Below, piece by piece: positions 20,365-31,754 of a stretch of DNA of 64,000 nucleotides (its first letter is position 1; the number at the start of each line of letters is the position of its first letter). A program made the translations under genes and the position numbers. Source of the stretch: PRO6 sp035565775 (lineage in GTDB: Bacteria; Pseudomonadota; Alphaproteobacteria; Rhizobiales; Xanthobacteraceae); the NCBI GenBank assembly GCA_035565775.1, contig DATMRW010000021.1, forward strand, positions 248,001-312,000. Reading direction: 5' to 3'. The notes below the pieces were generated by a model. The model worked only from the letters and a program-made list of their open reading frames with translations, had not been told where the DNA came from and did not search any database.

Positions 20365-20405
20365 AGATGACGCTCTCTGATGCAGCCTCGCGGGCAAACC
20401 CAGTT

Positions 20406-20419
20406 TTGATACAGATCAA
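20406..20419 (+). promoter_or_regulatory. FNR/FixK-type box upstream of the acyl-CoA synthetase gene
   Basis: TTGATACAGATCAA, an exact palindrome, 99 bases before the ATG at 20519. Together with the site at 20351 it forms a divergent pair 55 bases apart. Confidence 0.75.
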
Positions 20420-20518
20420 TCCCGCGGAGACAGCCAATCCCTAAAGAACGCTGTTGGTCTCTGTCTAAGAGCAAATGGATTCATTGCCGCGCGTGAGCGC
20501 GTCTCCCGCGTATGTCGA

Positions 20519-22375
20519 ATGAGTGCGACCGCGATCATGCCGCGACAGGCCGCCGGTATCGACGGTGAGATCGTCACCGCTCGTCAGGCAGAAACATTGT
20601 GGGGGCTGTTCTGCGAGCGGGTCCGGCGCAGCCCGGCCGACCTTGCCTACCGAGACTACGATCCCCTCACCAACAATTGGCGCGATCATACCTGGCAATC
20701 GATTGCCGTGCGCGTCGAGCGGTTTCGCTCCGCGCTCGCACGGGAGCGACTTGAACCCGGCGACCGCGTGGCGATCCTGCTCCCCAACGGAACCAACTGG
20801 GTGTGCCTCGACATGGCGGCGCACGCATCGGGCCTGATTGTCGTTGGGCTCTACCCACACGACAACGCTGCGAGCAATGCCTATATCCTCGGCCATTCCG
20901 GGGCGCGCCTCCTGCTTCTTGATAGCGAGGCACGCTGGCAGTCCCTTCGGCCGTTTCGCTCCGAATTCCCGTCGCTTGAATGCGTGTGGATCCGCGACGC
21001 GGGTGCTGGCACCAGCTCAGCAACTTCCAATCTCACCGTGCGCGAACTCGCCGATGTCCTCTCGACCTCCTCCGAGCCGCCACCGCCACATCCGGCAGCA
21101 CCGAACGATCTCGCGACTTTGATCTACACCTCCGGCACCACGGGCAGGCCTAAGGGCGTGATGTTGTCCAACCTCGCCTTGCTGCGGAATGCCGAGGGTT
21201 CGGCCGCGATCGTTCCACCCCGGCCAGATGACGTCTTTCTGTCGGTTCTCCCGCTTGCCCATGCATTCGAGCGCACCGTCGGCTACTACCTTCCGATGAT
21301 GGGCGGCTGCACCGTTGCTTACGCACGGTCGGCAGAAAACGTGCGAGAAGACCTCGTCACGATCCGTCCAACGGCAATGCTCGGCGTTCCTCTTCTCTTC
21401 GAACGATTGTCTTCCGCGATCCGGGCAAACGTCACAGGAAGCTTCGGAAAGCGATCCTTGTTGCAGTTGGCAGCATCCCTCGGTTGGCGCGACTTCGAGG
21501 CCAGACAGCGTCGGCTCAGCTCAGGGCCGACGGCGCGCTTGCTCGTACCTATTCTCAGGAAGTATGTCTCGGCGCCGATCCTGGCAGCTTTCGGCGGACG
21601 ACTTCGCGTTGCTATCAGTGGAGGCGCTCCGCTGGATCAAGAGACCGCCCAGATGTTGATCGGATTGGGCCTGCCGCTGGTCGAGGGCTATGGTCTCACC
21701 GAAGCAGGTCCAGTGGTGGCCGCGAACGGACTTGACGACAACGTGCCGGGCTCCGTCGGGCGACCTCTACCAGGGATTGAAGCGAAGCTCTCTCCGGAAG
21801 GCGAACTGCTGGTGCGTTCACCTTCAACGATGATGGGCTATTGGAAGGATGCTGATGCCACAAAGCGCGCCCTCGACCGAGCGGGCTGGCTGTCGACCGG
21901 CGATATCGCCGACATCAAGGACGGCCGCATTTTCATCCGTGGGCGTCTTCGAGAGATGATTATTCTGTCTGTCGGAGAGAAGGTTAATCCGAACATCGTA
22001 GAAGCAGAACTCACCCGCGACCGGCTGTTCAAGCAGGCCGTAGTGGTTGGCGACCGCCGCCCCTTTCTGGCGGCCGTTGTCGTCTTGAACGCCGATGCGT
22101 GGCGACGTTTCGCCGCCGACAAAGGCCTCGACCCGGAGCGACCCAACCACTCCGCGAGCAAGATCGGGGTGCTCGCCAGGATCGCCCCGCTTCTCGCTGC
22201 CCTGCCACGATATGCTCAGGTCCGTGCTGTGCATCTGACATTGGAGCCGTGGACAATCGAAGCAGGGCTGCTGACACCGACCCCCAAGGTCAAGCGGGAC
22301 GCCGTACAGCGAAAATTCGCAAGGGAGATCGCTGCCTTGTATGCCAAGCCACCCCGGTTTTCGCGATCAGGGTGA
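20519..22375 (+). CDS. Long-chain acyl-CoA synthetase (AMP-forming)
   Basis: 618-residue adenylate-forming enzyme that activates fatty acids with ATP and CoA. P-loop IYTSGTTGRPKG near residue 202, the Y/FGLTE-type motif VEGYGLTEAGP near 393, and the hinge Asp in GWLSTGDIADIKDGRIFIRG near 455 are seen. RLREMIILSVGEKVNPNIVE matches the FAA1/long-chain type rather than short-chain Acs. It is alone in its unit, convergent with the MFS gene 17 bases away. It is the second of three adenylate-forming enzymes in this block. Confidence 0.88.
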   Translation: MSATAIMPRQAAGIDGEIVTARQAETLWGLFCERVRRSPADLAYRDYDPLTNNWRDHTWQSIAVRVERFRSALARERLEPGDRVAILLPNGTNWVCLDMAAHASGLIVVGLYPHDNAASNAYILGHSGARLLLLDSEARWQSLRPFRSEFPSLECVWIRDAGAGTSSATSNLTVRELADVLSTSSEPPPPHPAAPNDLATLIYTSGTTGRPKGVMLSNLALLRNAEGSAAIVPPRPDDVFLSVLPLAHAFERTVGYYLPMMGGCTVAYARSAENVREDLVTIRPTAMLGVPLLFERLSSAIRANVTGSFGKRSLLQLAASLGWRDFEARQRRLSSGPTARLLVPILRKYVSAPILAAFGGRLRVAISGGAPLDQETAQMLIGLGLPLVEGYGLTEAGPVVAANGLDDNVPGSVGRPLPGIEAKLSPEGELLVRSPSTMMGYWKDADATKRALDRAGWLSTGDIADIKDGRIFIRGRLREMIILSVGEKVNPNIVEAELTRDRLFKQAVVVGDRRPFLAAVVVLNADAWRRFAADKGLDPERPNHSASKIGVLARIAPLLAALPRYAQVRAVHLTLEPWTIEAGLLTPTPKVKRDAVQRKFAREIAALYAKPPRFSRSG

Positions 22376-22392
22376 AAGACAACCGCCGAATG

Positions 22393-23781
22393 CTACTCGT
22401 CTTGGACCTGTGCGAGCAGCACGAGACCGGAGAGGAAGAACAGGACCAGCACCGCTATGCCCGCCCTCTGACTAGCAGCAATCGCAGTAACCAGGCCGAT
22501 CAGCAGCGGGCCGATGAAAGAAGTGACCTTTCCGCTTAGCGCGAACAGCCCGAAATATTGCGTGATACGGTTTTTCGGCGCCATGCGGATCAGGAGCGTC
22601 CTCGATGCCGCCTGAAGCGGGCCTCCCGCCGCACCAATCATACATCCGAGCAGGAGATAGGCACGTTCGGCGGCGGAGGAAAACGGCATGCTGCCAGCCA
22701 CCGGTGGCGCCACTCCAATAAGGGCAATCGTCTGCTTGTCGACCAGCAAAATCGCAATGCTTGATACCAGCAAGACCAGCAAGCTGCCGGCCATCACGCG
22801 TTTCGATCCAAACTTGTCGTCGAGCTTTCCACCAAGCCACGCGCCAAGAGCGGCGGCGATTGCCACAATTACACCGAAGCTACCGATTTGCGTCGTATTC
22901 CAGTCGAAGGTCCCGGCGGCATAGATACCACCGAACGCGAACAGCGATACCAGACCATCCGTGTATATCATGTTGGCAAGCAAAAACGTCGCCATCGATT
23001 TGCGCGTTGCCAATTCAGCAAGCGTGCGCATCAAGTCCGTCAGTCCCTCGCGTATCGCTTCCCGTACCGGACGCTTGGCAGGATAGTCGGGCGTCAGCAA
23101 GAACATCGGGAGCACGAAGACGACAAACCAGGCGCCAGACAACGGGCCGGTGATTCGGTCGCCCTCATGCGCGATGGGATCGAGACCAAACAGCGGCATG
23201 AATCCGAGAAGCGTGCGCCCGCTGTCCGGACTACCGGCAAGAAAGCCGAGCACCATGATGAGACTGAGGATGCCGCCGACATATCCGATTGCCCATCCCG
23301 TGCCGGACAAGCGCCCCATGCTGTCCGGCGGCACCAGCGACGGCATCATGGCATTGTTGAATACGGTGGCGAATTCGACGCCGACGGTCGCGATGCCATA
23401 GGCGAGCAACAGGAACGGAATTGCGCTCACGTCTCCGGGCTTGGCAAACCACATCAGGCCGGAGCCCAGAACCAGCATCGCGCCGAAGGCCGCGATCCAA
23501 GGTTTGCGGCGGCCGCTCGCGTCGGCGACGGCCCCAAGCACCGGCGACAGCAACGCGATGATGAAGCCGGCGACCGCCGTTGCGAAGCCCCACAACGCCT
23601 GTCCGCTAGCCGGATCCGGCGCAACATGTGTGGCGAAATAGGGCGCGAACACGAAGGTGGTCACCAGCGTGAAGAACGGCTTGGTCGCCCAATCAAAGAA
23701 TATCCAGCCGATGACGGCCGGCCGGGTCGGATAATCCTGCCGCGTTTCGGAACTTTGCGGGTCCGAACCTGCCATTGCCAT
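22393..23781 (-). CDS. MFS transporter, UMF1 (Atg22-like) family
   Basis: About 462 residues with 11-12 membrane helices. The opening PAVIGWIFFDWATKPFFTLV and the paired AVADASGRRKPWIAAFG loop are typical of UMF1-family permeases. The substrate is unknown; this family includes the yeast vacuolar amino-acid effluxer. Start is at 23781 (MAMAGSDPQ) or 23775; longer open frame upstream has no protein character and would cover the FNR/FixK-like site. Divergent from uspA, sharing the intergenic region 23782-24055. Confidence 0.82.
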   Translation of the reverse strand: MAMAGSDPQSSETRQDYPTRPAVIGWIFFDWATKPFFTLVTTFVFAPYFATHVAPDPASGQALWGFATAVAGFIIALLSPVLGAVADASGRRKPWIAAFGAMLVLGSGLMWFAKPGDVSAIPFLLLAYGIATVGVEFATVFNNAMMPSLVPPDSMGRLSGTGWAIGYVGGILSLIMVLGFLAGSPDSGRTLLGFMPLFGLDPIAHEGDRITGPLSGAWFVVFVLPMFLLTPDYPAKRPVREAIREGLTDLMRTLAELATRKSMATFLLANMIYTDGLVSLFAFGGIYAAGTFDWNTTQIGSFGVIVAIAAALGAWLGGKLDDKFGSKRVMAGSLLVLLVSSIAILLVDKQTIALIGVAPPVAGSMPFSSAAERAYLLLGCMIGAAGGPLQAASRTLLIRMAPKNRITQYFGLFALSGKVTSFIGPLLIGLVTAIAASQRAGIAVLVLFFLSGLVLLAQVQDE

Positions 23782-23923
23782 GCTCGCTGAAAGCTTGCTT
23801 GTCGTGCCGATATCAATTTCCCCGAAAAGCCGTCGAGCCTGCCTGCTGCCGCAGCTTGGCCGTCGCTCAGCCGACGAACATTCGCGCAGGTCGAAGGAAT
23901 CGCGACAAAAGCACCGAGGGCGT

Positions 23924-23937
23924 TTGATCCAGATCAT
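23924..23937 (+). promoter_or_regulatory. Near-consensus FNR/FixK box between the MFS gene and uspA
   Basis: TTGATCCAGATCAT differs from TTGA-N6-TCAA at the last base. It lies 118 bases before uspA (24056) and 142 bases before the divergent MFS start, within a 274-base gap with no other gene, so it could serve either or both. Confidence 0.5.
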
Positions 23938-24055
23938 CCTCGCCGGTGCGCAAGCGCCTAGGTTTTCTCCGGCGGCTCTGCTCTCCGAGTTGGCAGGACC
24001 ACGGTCGAGACCTGCATCAGGCGCGGCCGCCGACGTTTTGTAATCGGGACACAGC

Positions 24056-24526
24056 ATGCACAAGCATATCCTGATCCCTACTGACGGCTCGTCCTTGTCG
24101 CAGGCTGCGGTCGACTATGGCATCTCCCTCGCCAAGTCGGTCGGGGCCAAGGTCACGATATTGACCGTGTCCAGCCCCTTTCACACCTTTGCCGTCGAGC
24201 CTGTCATGGTCACGGATACGCCGGAGACGTACGCAAAACAGGTCGCTGCCCTTGCCACGAGATATCTCGATGCTGCCAAGGAAGTCGCATCGGCGGCTGG
24301 CGTCGGCTGCGAGGGACTGCATGTCGAACATGACCATCCCTATCTGGCAATAATCGATACGGCGACAAAGAGATCATGCGATTTGATCGTCATGGCATCG
24401 CACGGCCGGCACGGGATCGCCGCCGTCGTGCTCGGGAGCGAAACCAACAAGGTGCTGACACACAGTAACGTGCCGGTGCTTGTCGTTCGCCCGCCGGGCC
24501 GGCCGTTCATCTCCGTCGAATCCTGA
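24056..24526 (+). CDS. uspA: Universal stress protein, UspA family
   Basis: 156-residue cytoplasmic stress protein. The N-terminal ILIPTDGSSLSQAAV and the ATP-binding pattern G-2X-G-9X-G-(S/T) near residues 120-140 (SHGRHGIAAVVLGSETN) indicate an ATP-binding UspA. It is followed after 32 bases by the ACP-ligase-acyltransferase gene and is probably cotranscribed. UspA genes are frequent members of low-oxygen regulons; that link here rests on the nearby box. Confidence 0.92.
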   Translation: MHKHILIPTDGSSLSQAAVDYGISLAKSVGAKVTILTVSSPFHTFAVEPVMVTDTPETYAKQVAALATRYLDAAKEVASAAGVGCEGLHVEHDHPYLAIIDTATKRSCDLIVMASHGRHGIAAVVLGSETNKVLTHSNVPVLVVRPPGRPFISVES

Positions 24527-24558
24527 TCTCGACCTTTCGGCGGCCAAGGTATGTTTTC

Positions 24559-27399
<2,841 letters not shown>

Positions 27400-27473
27400 C
27401 GGACGATCAGGACAGCAGAGCTCCGACAAGGTCAGGTACTCGGCCACAACAACATTATCGACAGGAGCAGAAA

Positions 27474-27764
27474 ATGGCTCTTTTGAAGCGGGATTTGTAT
27501 CGTGAGGTAACGGGCCCTGACATTACCCACGCGGAGCGCTGCACGCTCGTCTTCGATACCGACAGCAAGCGCCTGTATATCGAACGCGAGGCCGCGCATT
27601 TCGACTCGAGCAGCCTGGGCACGTTCGACTGGCAAACAACGACAATGGATATCGCGGACTATCTCAAGCAAGGCGGACAGACCACCGGGCATCGCGAGCT
27701 ATGGCGGCTGCTCAGGACGCTATTCGAGAACGACAGCGACGATGCCAATAGTGTGGCAGATTGA
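27474..27764 (+). CDS. Small protein of unknown function
   Basis: 96 residues starting MALLKRDLYREVTGPDI. AGGAGC seven bases ahead supports 27474; an in-frame GTG at 27396 overlapping the previous stop is the alternative and would add 26 residues. It contains CTLVFDTDSKRLYIERE (a beta hairpin-like stretch) and a helical DIADYLKQGG...ELWRLLRTLFEND. No family recognised. It is the third gene of the uspA unit; its stop codon lies inside an FNR/FixK palindrome. Confidence 0.7.
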   Translation: MALLKRDLYREVTGPDITHAERCTLVFDTDSKRLYIEREAAHFDSSSLGTFDWQTTTMDIADYLKQGGQTTGHRELWRLLRTLFENDSDDANSVAD

Positions 27765-27774
27765 TTCAAATCAA
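27761..27774 (+). promoter_or_regulatory. FNR/FixK-type box overlapping a stop codon
   Basis: TTGATTCAAATCAA is an exact TTGA-N6-TCAA palindrome. The TGA of the upstream gene (27762-27764) is part of the site. The next start (27880) is 105 bases downstream. Confidence 0.75.
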
Positions 27775-27879
27775 CGCGCGCCGAAGCAAGTTGGGCGAAG
27801 CACGACACCCGTTCCGGCGGTCGGGGCCCCTCCATCGTCTGGAGCATGCATTTCCCCAATCGGTATGTAAGGCTTACTG

Positions 27880-28140
27880 ATGTCACCCGAACCAACCGCA
27901 GAGCCAACCGGGCACGTCTCATCCGACGATATCAAAGCGATCCTTGGCGACGTGGACGAGGCTGCGCTGCTCGAGATCGTGGCGCTGCGCCCGACGATCC
28001 GCGACCTCGAGGAAGCGGCCACATGGCTCTCCGGCGATCGCGATGTATTCGGTGCGGGCGAGCCGCTAAAGGACGTCGCAGCCGAGATTGTTGCGATTCT
28101 CACAGCCAACGAAGAAAGCGGGGAGCCCCGCTCGCGCTGA
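27880..28140 (+). CDS. Small acidic protein of unknown function
   Basis: 86 residues, acidic and mainly helical: SSDDIKAILGDVDEAALLEIVAL, then RDLEEAATWLSGD and DVAAEIVAILTANEE. AAGG precedes the ATG. The predicted helices with alternating hydrophobics suggest a small regulatory or adaptor protein; I do not recognise a family. It has its own exact FNR/FixK box and is followed by a convergent gene. Confidence 0.65.
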   Translation: MSPEPTAEPTGHVSSDDIKAILGDVDEAALLEIVALRPTIRDLEEAATWLSGDRDVFGAGEPLKDVAAEIVAILTANEESGEPRSR

Positions 28141-28232
28141 TGTCTGACACTCCATGACGAGACGCGTCGCCGACGTCTTCATGCAGCTCCCATTGCCTGA
28201 CGCATCAGTCGCCCCTTCGGCGGTTCGTCGGC

Positions 28233-28526
28233 TCACGGCGTCTGGGCGTTGAGGTTGTCCTCGAGCCAAGTCCGGCAATCATCCTTGAAGCCGTGCCACG
28301 CGGCGCCTTCTCCATAGCGCATGACGAGCAGACGGTCGCCTTCCCTCAAATGCTTCTGAAGTTCATCCCTTATCTGGTCTGGTGCTTTTTCCGTCATGAC
28401 CAACCACGTTGAATCAAGACAATCCCAATAACCACCGCTCCCGATTGCTTCGAGCGCCGAATAAAGATTGCCGTATTTCTCAGCATCCGACGGGTGCAAG
28501 TCATATCCAATCATGTAGACAGACAT
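28233..28526 (-). CDS. Cas2-fold small protein (SinR-like), not part of a CRISPR locus
   Basis: 97 residues from MSVYMIGYDLHPSDAEKY, with AGGAG just upstream. The pattern of a first strand VYMIGYDL, then GGYWDCLDSTWLVMTEKA, then DRLLVMRYGEGAAWHGF resembles the ferredoxin-like small proteins annotated as SinR/Cas2-like. No cas genes or repeats occur nearby, so a CRISPR role is not supported. It is divergent from nrdJ and may share the FNR/FixK box at 28688. Confidence 0.65.
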   Translation of the reverse strand: MSVYMIGYDLHPSDAEKYGNLYSALEAIGSGGYWDCLDSTWLVMTEKAPDQIRDELQKHLREGDRLLVMRYGEGAAWHGFKDDCRTWLEDNLNAQTP

Positions 28527-28687
28527 CGGCGGCTCCTTTTCTGGCAAGGGTTGGCTTACTGAAGTTCCTCCCGAAGAGGTGGTCGTTCGCACGATTGTTG
28601 GCCATAGGTCAGCGTCATTTCCATTGACCCAACACGCCCGACGGCCGTCAAAGGGACACGACCGATCCGAATGTCGGGCCTTAGTCG

Positions 28688-28701
28688 TTGATTCACATCA
28701 A
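28688..28701 (+). promoter_or_regulatory. FNR/FixK-type box upstream of nrdJ
   Basis: TTGATTCACATCAA, an exact palindrome, 51 bases before the nrdJ ATG (28753) and 161 bases from the divergent Cas2-fold gene. The spacing to nrdJ fits a class II activated promoter with a short leader. Confidence 0.78.
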
Positions 28702-28752
28702 GCATTCCCGCGCCCACGGTGGCAAGTTTCTCGATCTCCCAACGAGGTGGCC

Positions 28753-30567
28753 ATGGATAGTCAGTCAATCGACATCTCCCGGCACGTTTGGGAAACGAAA
28801 TATCGCCACGTCGAACGGGGCATCGCGGAACGCTCGATCGCGGACACGTGGCGCCGCGTCGCTCGCGCACTCGCTGCCACCGAGCCCGTCGACGCCCCGG
28901 TCTGGGCAGGCCGTTTCTTCCACATTCTGCAGGACTTCAAGTTTCTTCCGGGCGGCCGAATCCAGGCCGGCGCCGGCACTAGTCACGACGTTACGCTGTT
29001 CAATTGCTTCGTCATGGGCCCGGTCGAGGACTCGGTCCCCGGCATTTTCCGCGCGCTTCAGGAAGCTGCGGTGACGATGCAGAAAGGCGGCGGCATCGGC
29101 ATCGATTTTTCGACGCTTCGGCCGCGCGGGACGAAAGCCCGCGAAACCGGCAGCATCGCATCGGGACCGCTATCGTTCATGCAGATCTGGGACTCGATGT
29201 GCGGGACGATCCTGTCGACCGGCTCACGACGCGGCGCCATGATGGCGACATTACGCTGCGACCATCCAGATATCGAAGAATTCGTCACCGCCAAGCGGGA
29301 GCCGGGACGGCTGCGTCGCTTCAACCTGTCGGTCCTGGTTACGGACCCTTTCATGGCTGCGGTACGCAGCAACACGGATTGGGCGCTGGTGTTTCCTGCC
29401 GCGGCGTTCGGAGACAAGGGCGAGACGGTCATTCGTCACTGGTCGAATGCTGGCTCGCCGGTACCCTGCCGCGTGATCCGACGCATGCCCGCGCGTCAGC
29501 TTTGGAACACCATCCTGCGCGCAAGTTACGATTGCGCCGAGCCGGGCGTCCTCTTCATCGATCGCATCAATCATATGAACAATCTCGCCTATCGGGAGCA
29601 CATCAGCGCCACCAACCCATGCGGTGAAATTCCACTGCCTCCCTACGGCGCCTGCGATCTCGGCTCGCTCAATCTGACCCGCTTCGTTCTGTCGCCGTTC
29701 ACCCCGCAAGCACGGTTCGATATCGACGCACTTGTGGAAACGACAGCCATCGCAGTGCGGCTGCTCGACAACGTGATCGATGCATCGCGCTTTCCGCTAC
29801 CGCAACAGAGAGACAATGCGCAAGGCTCCCGACGCATCGGGCTGGGAATCACCGGCCTTGCAGACGCCTTGGTAATGCTCGGACTGGCCTATGGTGAAGA
29901 GCGCGCACTTACTGTCGTGCGGGACCTGATGCGCACGATCTGCCATGCCGCCTACAAGACCTCGATCGCGCTGGCAGGTGAAAAAGGCAGCTTCGTATTC
30001 TTCGAGCGCGAGAACTATCTCCAATCCAAGTTCATCCGCACCCTTCCCGACGAAATCCGGGATGGCATCGCCCGGCGCGGCATCCGCAACAGCCACCTGC
30101 TGGCGATCGCTCCCACCGGCACAATCAGTCTCTTGGCGGGCAATGTCTCCAGCGGGCTGGAGCCGATCTTCGACGCCTCCTACACCCGCAAGGTTCTCGG
30201 GGCCGACGGAACACCGATCGAATTCACCCTCACGGATTGCGCCCTGAACGTGTGGCGCCAAACGACCGGCGCGACCGCTGGCGTGCCAGCGGCTTTTGTC
30301 ACTGCGGCCGACCTACCTGTGCGCGCCCACCTCGAAACCCAGGCCGCGCTCCAGCCATCTGTAGACAATTCCATCTCCAAGACGATCAATGTTTCCGAGG
30401 ATTGTCCGTTCGGCGAGTTCAGTCGGATCTACGATCTTGCATACGATCTGCAATTGAAAGGCTGCACCACCTTCCGCCCCAATCCTGTCACCGGCGCGGT
30501 TCTCGGCGCGCAAGACAGCGGTCTCGAGGCGCCCCACTGCTGCACGGTGGACCGTGAGGCAGATTAG
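28753..30567 (+). CDS. nrdJ: Adenosylcobalamin-dependent (class II) ribonucleotide reductase, short form
   Basis: Makes deoxyribonucleotides with a B12 radical and needs no oxygen. Expected cysteines are present: Cys85 in LFNCFVMG, the finger-loop Cys290 in NPCGEI with Asn288 and Glu292, and Cys301 in GACDLGSLNL. A C-terminal pair Cys596-Cys597 (HCCTVD) likely relays electrons. At 604 residues it lacks the long C-terminal extension of the approximately 1200-residue alphaproteobacterial NrdJ, so it is probably a second, anaerobic copy. Start at 28753 has GAGG five bases ahead; an upstream in-frame ATG would cover the FNR/FixK box. Confidence 0.88.
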   Translation: MDSQSIDISRHVWETKYRHVERGIAERSIADTWRRVARALAATEPVDAPVWAGRFFHILQDFKFLPGGRIQAGAGTSHDVTLFNCFVMGPVEDSVPGIFRALQEAAVTMQKGGGIGIDFSTLRPRGTKARETGSIASGPLSFMQIWDSMCGTILSTGSRRGAMMATLRCDHPDIEEFVTAKREPGRLRRFNLSVLVTDPFMAAVRSNTDWALVFPAAAFGDKGETVIRHWSNAGSPVPCRVIRRMPARQLWNTILRASYDCAEPGVLFIDRINHMNNLAYREHISATNPCGEIPLPPYGACDLGSLNLTRFVLSPFTPQARFDIDALVETTAIAVRLLDNVIDASRFPLPQQRDNAQGSRRIGLGITGLADALVMLGLAYGEERALTVVRDLMRTICHAAYKTSIALAGEKGSFVFFERENYLQSKFIRTLPDEIRDGIARRGIRNSHLLAIAPTGTISLLAGNVSSGLEPIFDASYTRKVLGADGTPIEFTLTDCALNVWRQTTGATAGVPAAFVTAADLPVRAHLETQAALQPSVDNSISKTINVSEDCPFGEFSRIYDLAYDLQLKGCTTFRPNPVTGAVLGAQDSGLEAPHCCTVDREAD

Positions 30568-30579
30568 GAGGATACGACG

Positions 30580-30936
30580 ATGAAGATCGACGGCACCACA
30601 TTTGGCGAGATCACAATTGACGGCAAGACCTACGACCACGATGTCATCATCCGGCTTTCCGGCGAAGTCATCAAGCGAAGGAAGAAGCTGTCGAAAAAGC
30701 TCTACGGAACCTCGCACGTTCTCTCAAAGGACGAGGCCAGGTTTCTTTTCGAGACCGGGTGCGACCAGATCGTCATCGGCTCAGGGCAGATGGGCAATGT
30801 GCAGCTGTCGCCGGAGGCCGCGGCCTATTTTGACAAGAAGGACTGCGAAGTCCTCTTAAGGCCCACACCTGAAGCGATCCGGCTGTTCAACAAATCGCAT
30901 GCTCACAAGATCGGGCTTTTTCACGTAACGTGCTGA
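30580..30936 (+). CDS. Mth938-like domain protein (DUF498 family)
   Basis: 118 residues. FGEITIDGKTYDHDVIIRLSG near the start and GCDQIVIGSGQMGNVQLSPEA in the middle are hallmarks of the Mth938/NDUFAF3 fold. Biochemical role is unknown for bacterial members. It lies 12 bases after nrdJ with AGGAGG upstream, so it is cotranscribed; a helper role for the reductase is possible but only inferred from position. Confidence 0.78.
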   Translation: MKIDGTTFGEITIDGKTYDHDVIIRLSGEVIKRRKKLSKKLYGTSHVLSKDEARFLFETGCDQIVIGSGQMGNVQLSPEAAAYFDKKDCEVLLRPTPEAIRLFNKSHAHKIGLFHVTC

Positions 30937-31162
30937 AGGAACGCCGCGCGCTCGATCGTCTCGAGGGCCAGCATCGGATCAGGAGCCTCCATTGCCAGCA
31001 CATTTTAGTTGGGCGTGCGTTCCGTCGGAGCGATTTTCCGCAATGCCCGCATCGCGCGCCTGAAGCCACTGATAAGTCGTGACGCTCGCGTTCCAGTCTT
31101 TCACATGAGAATTCGCCGCTGGCAAAGGGCCTTGCTTTGGACGTCTAGCGCTCCGCGCCGTA

Positions 31163-31176
31163 TTGATTTGGCTCAA
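31163..31176 (+). promoter_or_regulatory. FNR/FixK-type box upstream of the DUF3775-like gene
   Basis: TTGATTTGGCTCAA, an exact TTGA-N6-TCAA palindrome, 146 bases before the start at 31323. It lies in the 386-base gap 30937-31322, where no other gene is supported. Confidence 0.7.
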
Positions 31177-31322
31177 CGCGCCGGCCCCCCAGCAATGCAC
31201 CCATGGAGCCGGTTGCGGAGGTCGGATTGGGACTTGCTCAATCCCGTTTTGAAGAACGCTACAAGGCGAACTGTTGGGTTGCCCAGCAATTCGGTTGGGG
31301 AGATGGCAGGAGGTCCGATACC

Positions 31323-31739
31323 ATGCTCGAGGATCTGACCGTAGATCAGGCGCGCTTTGTCGCGATTCTTGCCAAAGCCGCGCGCGCGGAGCGCGACGCC
31401 GTACTTGGCCATGGATCCGACCGGGATCTCTACGAAACGCCAGCCGCCCGTGGCGAGCGAAACCCCACTTCTGCGCTGGGCTATGACCCGCTTCCCCTTG
31501 AGAATCGGCAGCTCGCTGCGCTGCGCGACGCCTTAAGCGCCCTCACCCCGGCCGCGCGATCGGAGCTCTATGTGTTGACACGCATCGGGCACGGTTATCT
31601 CGTCGCGGACGAGTGGCATCGCGGCATGCAGGAGACGCTGTCGCTTAGTGATGCAGCGATATTAGGTGCATTGACCGACGATCCGGATCTGCATGACCAT
31701 TTGTTGAAGGGCCTCTATGAGGCGCGTCTCGGCTTGTGA
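31323..31739 (+). CDS. DUF3775-like protein
   Basis: 138 residues from MLEDLTVDQARFVAIL. AGGAGG at 31308-31313 supports this start over an in-frame ATG at 31203, which would fall at or before the likely transcription start. The C-terminal part LRDALSALTPAARSELYVLTRIGHG and a closing LHDHLLKGLYEA resemble DUF3775 proteins, which have no known function. It is followed after 15 bases by the PHA-synthase-like hydrolase, suggesting a shared role in storage polymer or acyl metabolism. Confidence 0.65.
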   Translation: MLEDLTVDQARFVAILAKAARAERDAVLGHGSDRDLYETPAARGERNPTSALGYDPLPLENRQLAALRDALSALTPAARSELYVLTRIGHGYLVADEWHRGMQETLSLSDAAILGALTDDPDLHDHLLKGLYEARLGL

Positions 31740-31754
31740 ATTGCAGGTTCAAAA

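Noticed and set aside
28233..28526. CRISPR-Cas locus around the Cas2-like gene
   Set aside because: No direct repeats, spacers or other cas genes are present in the surroundings.
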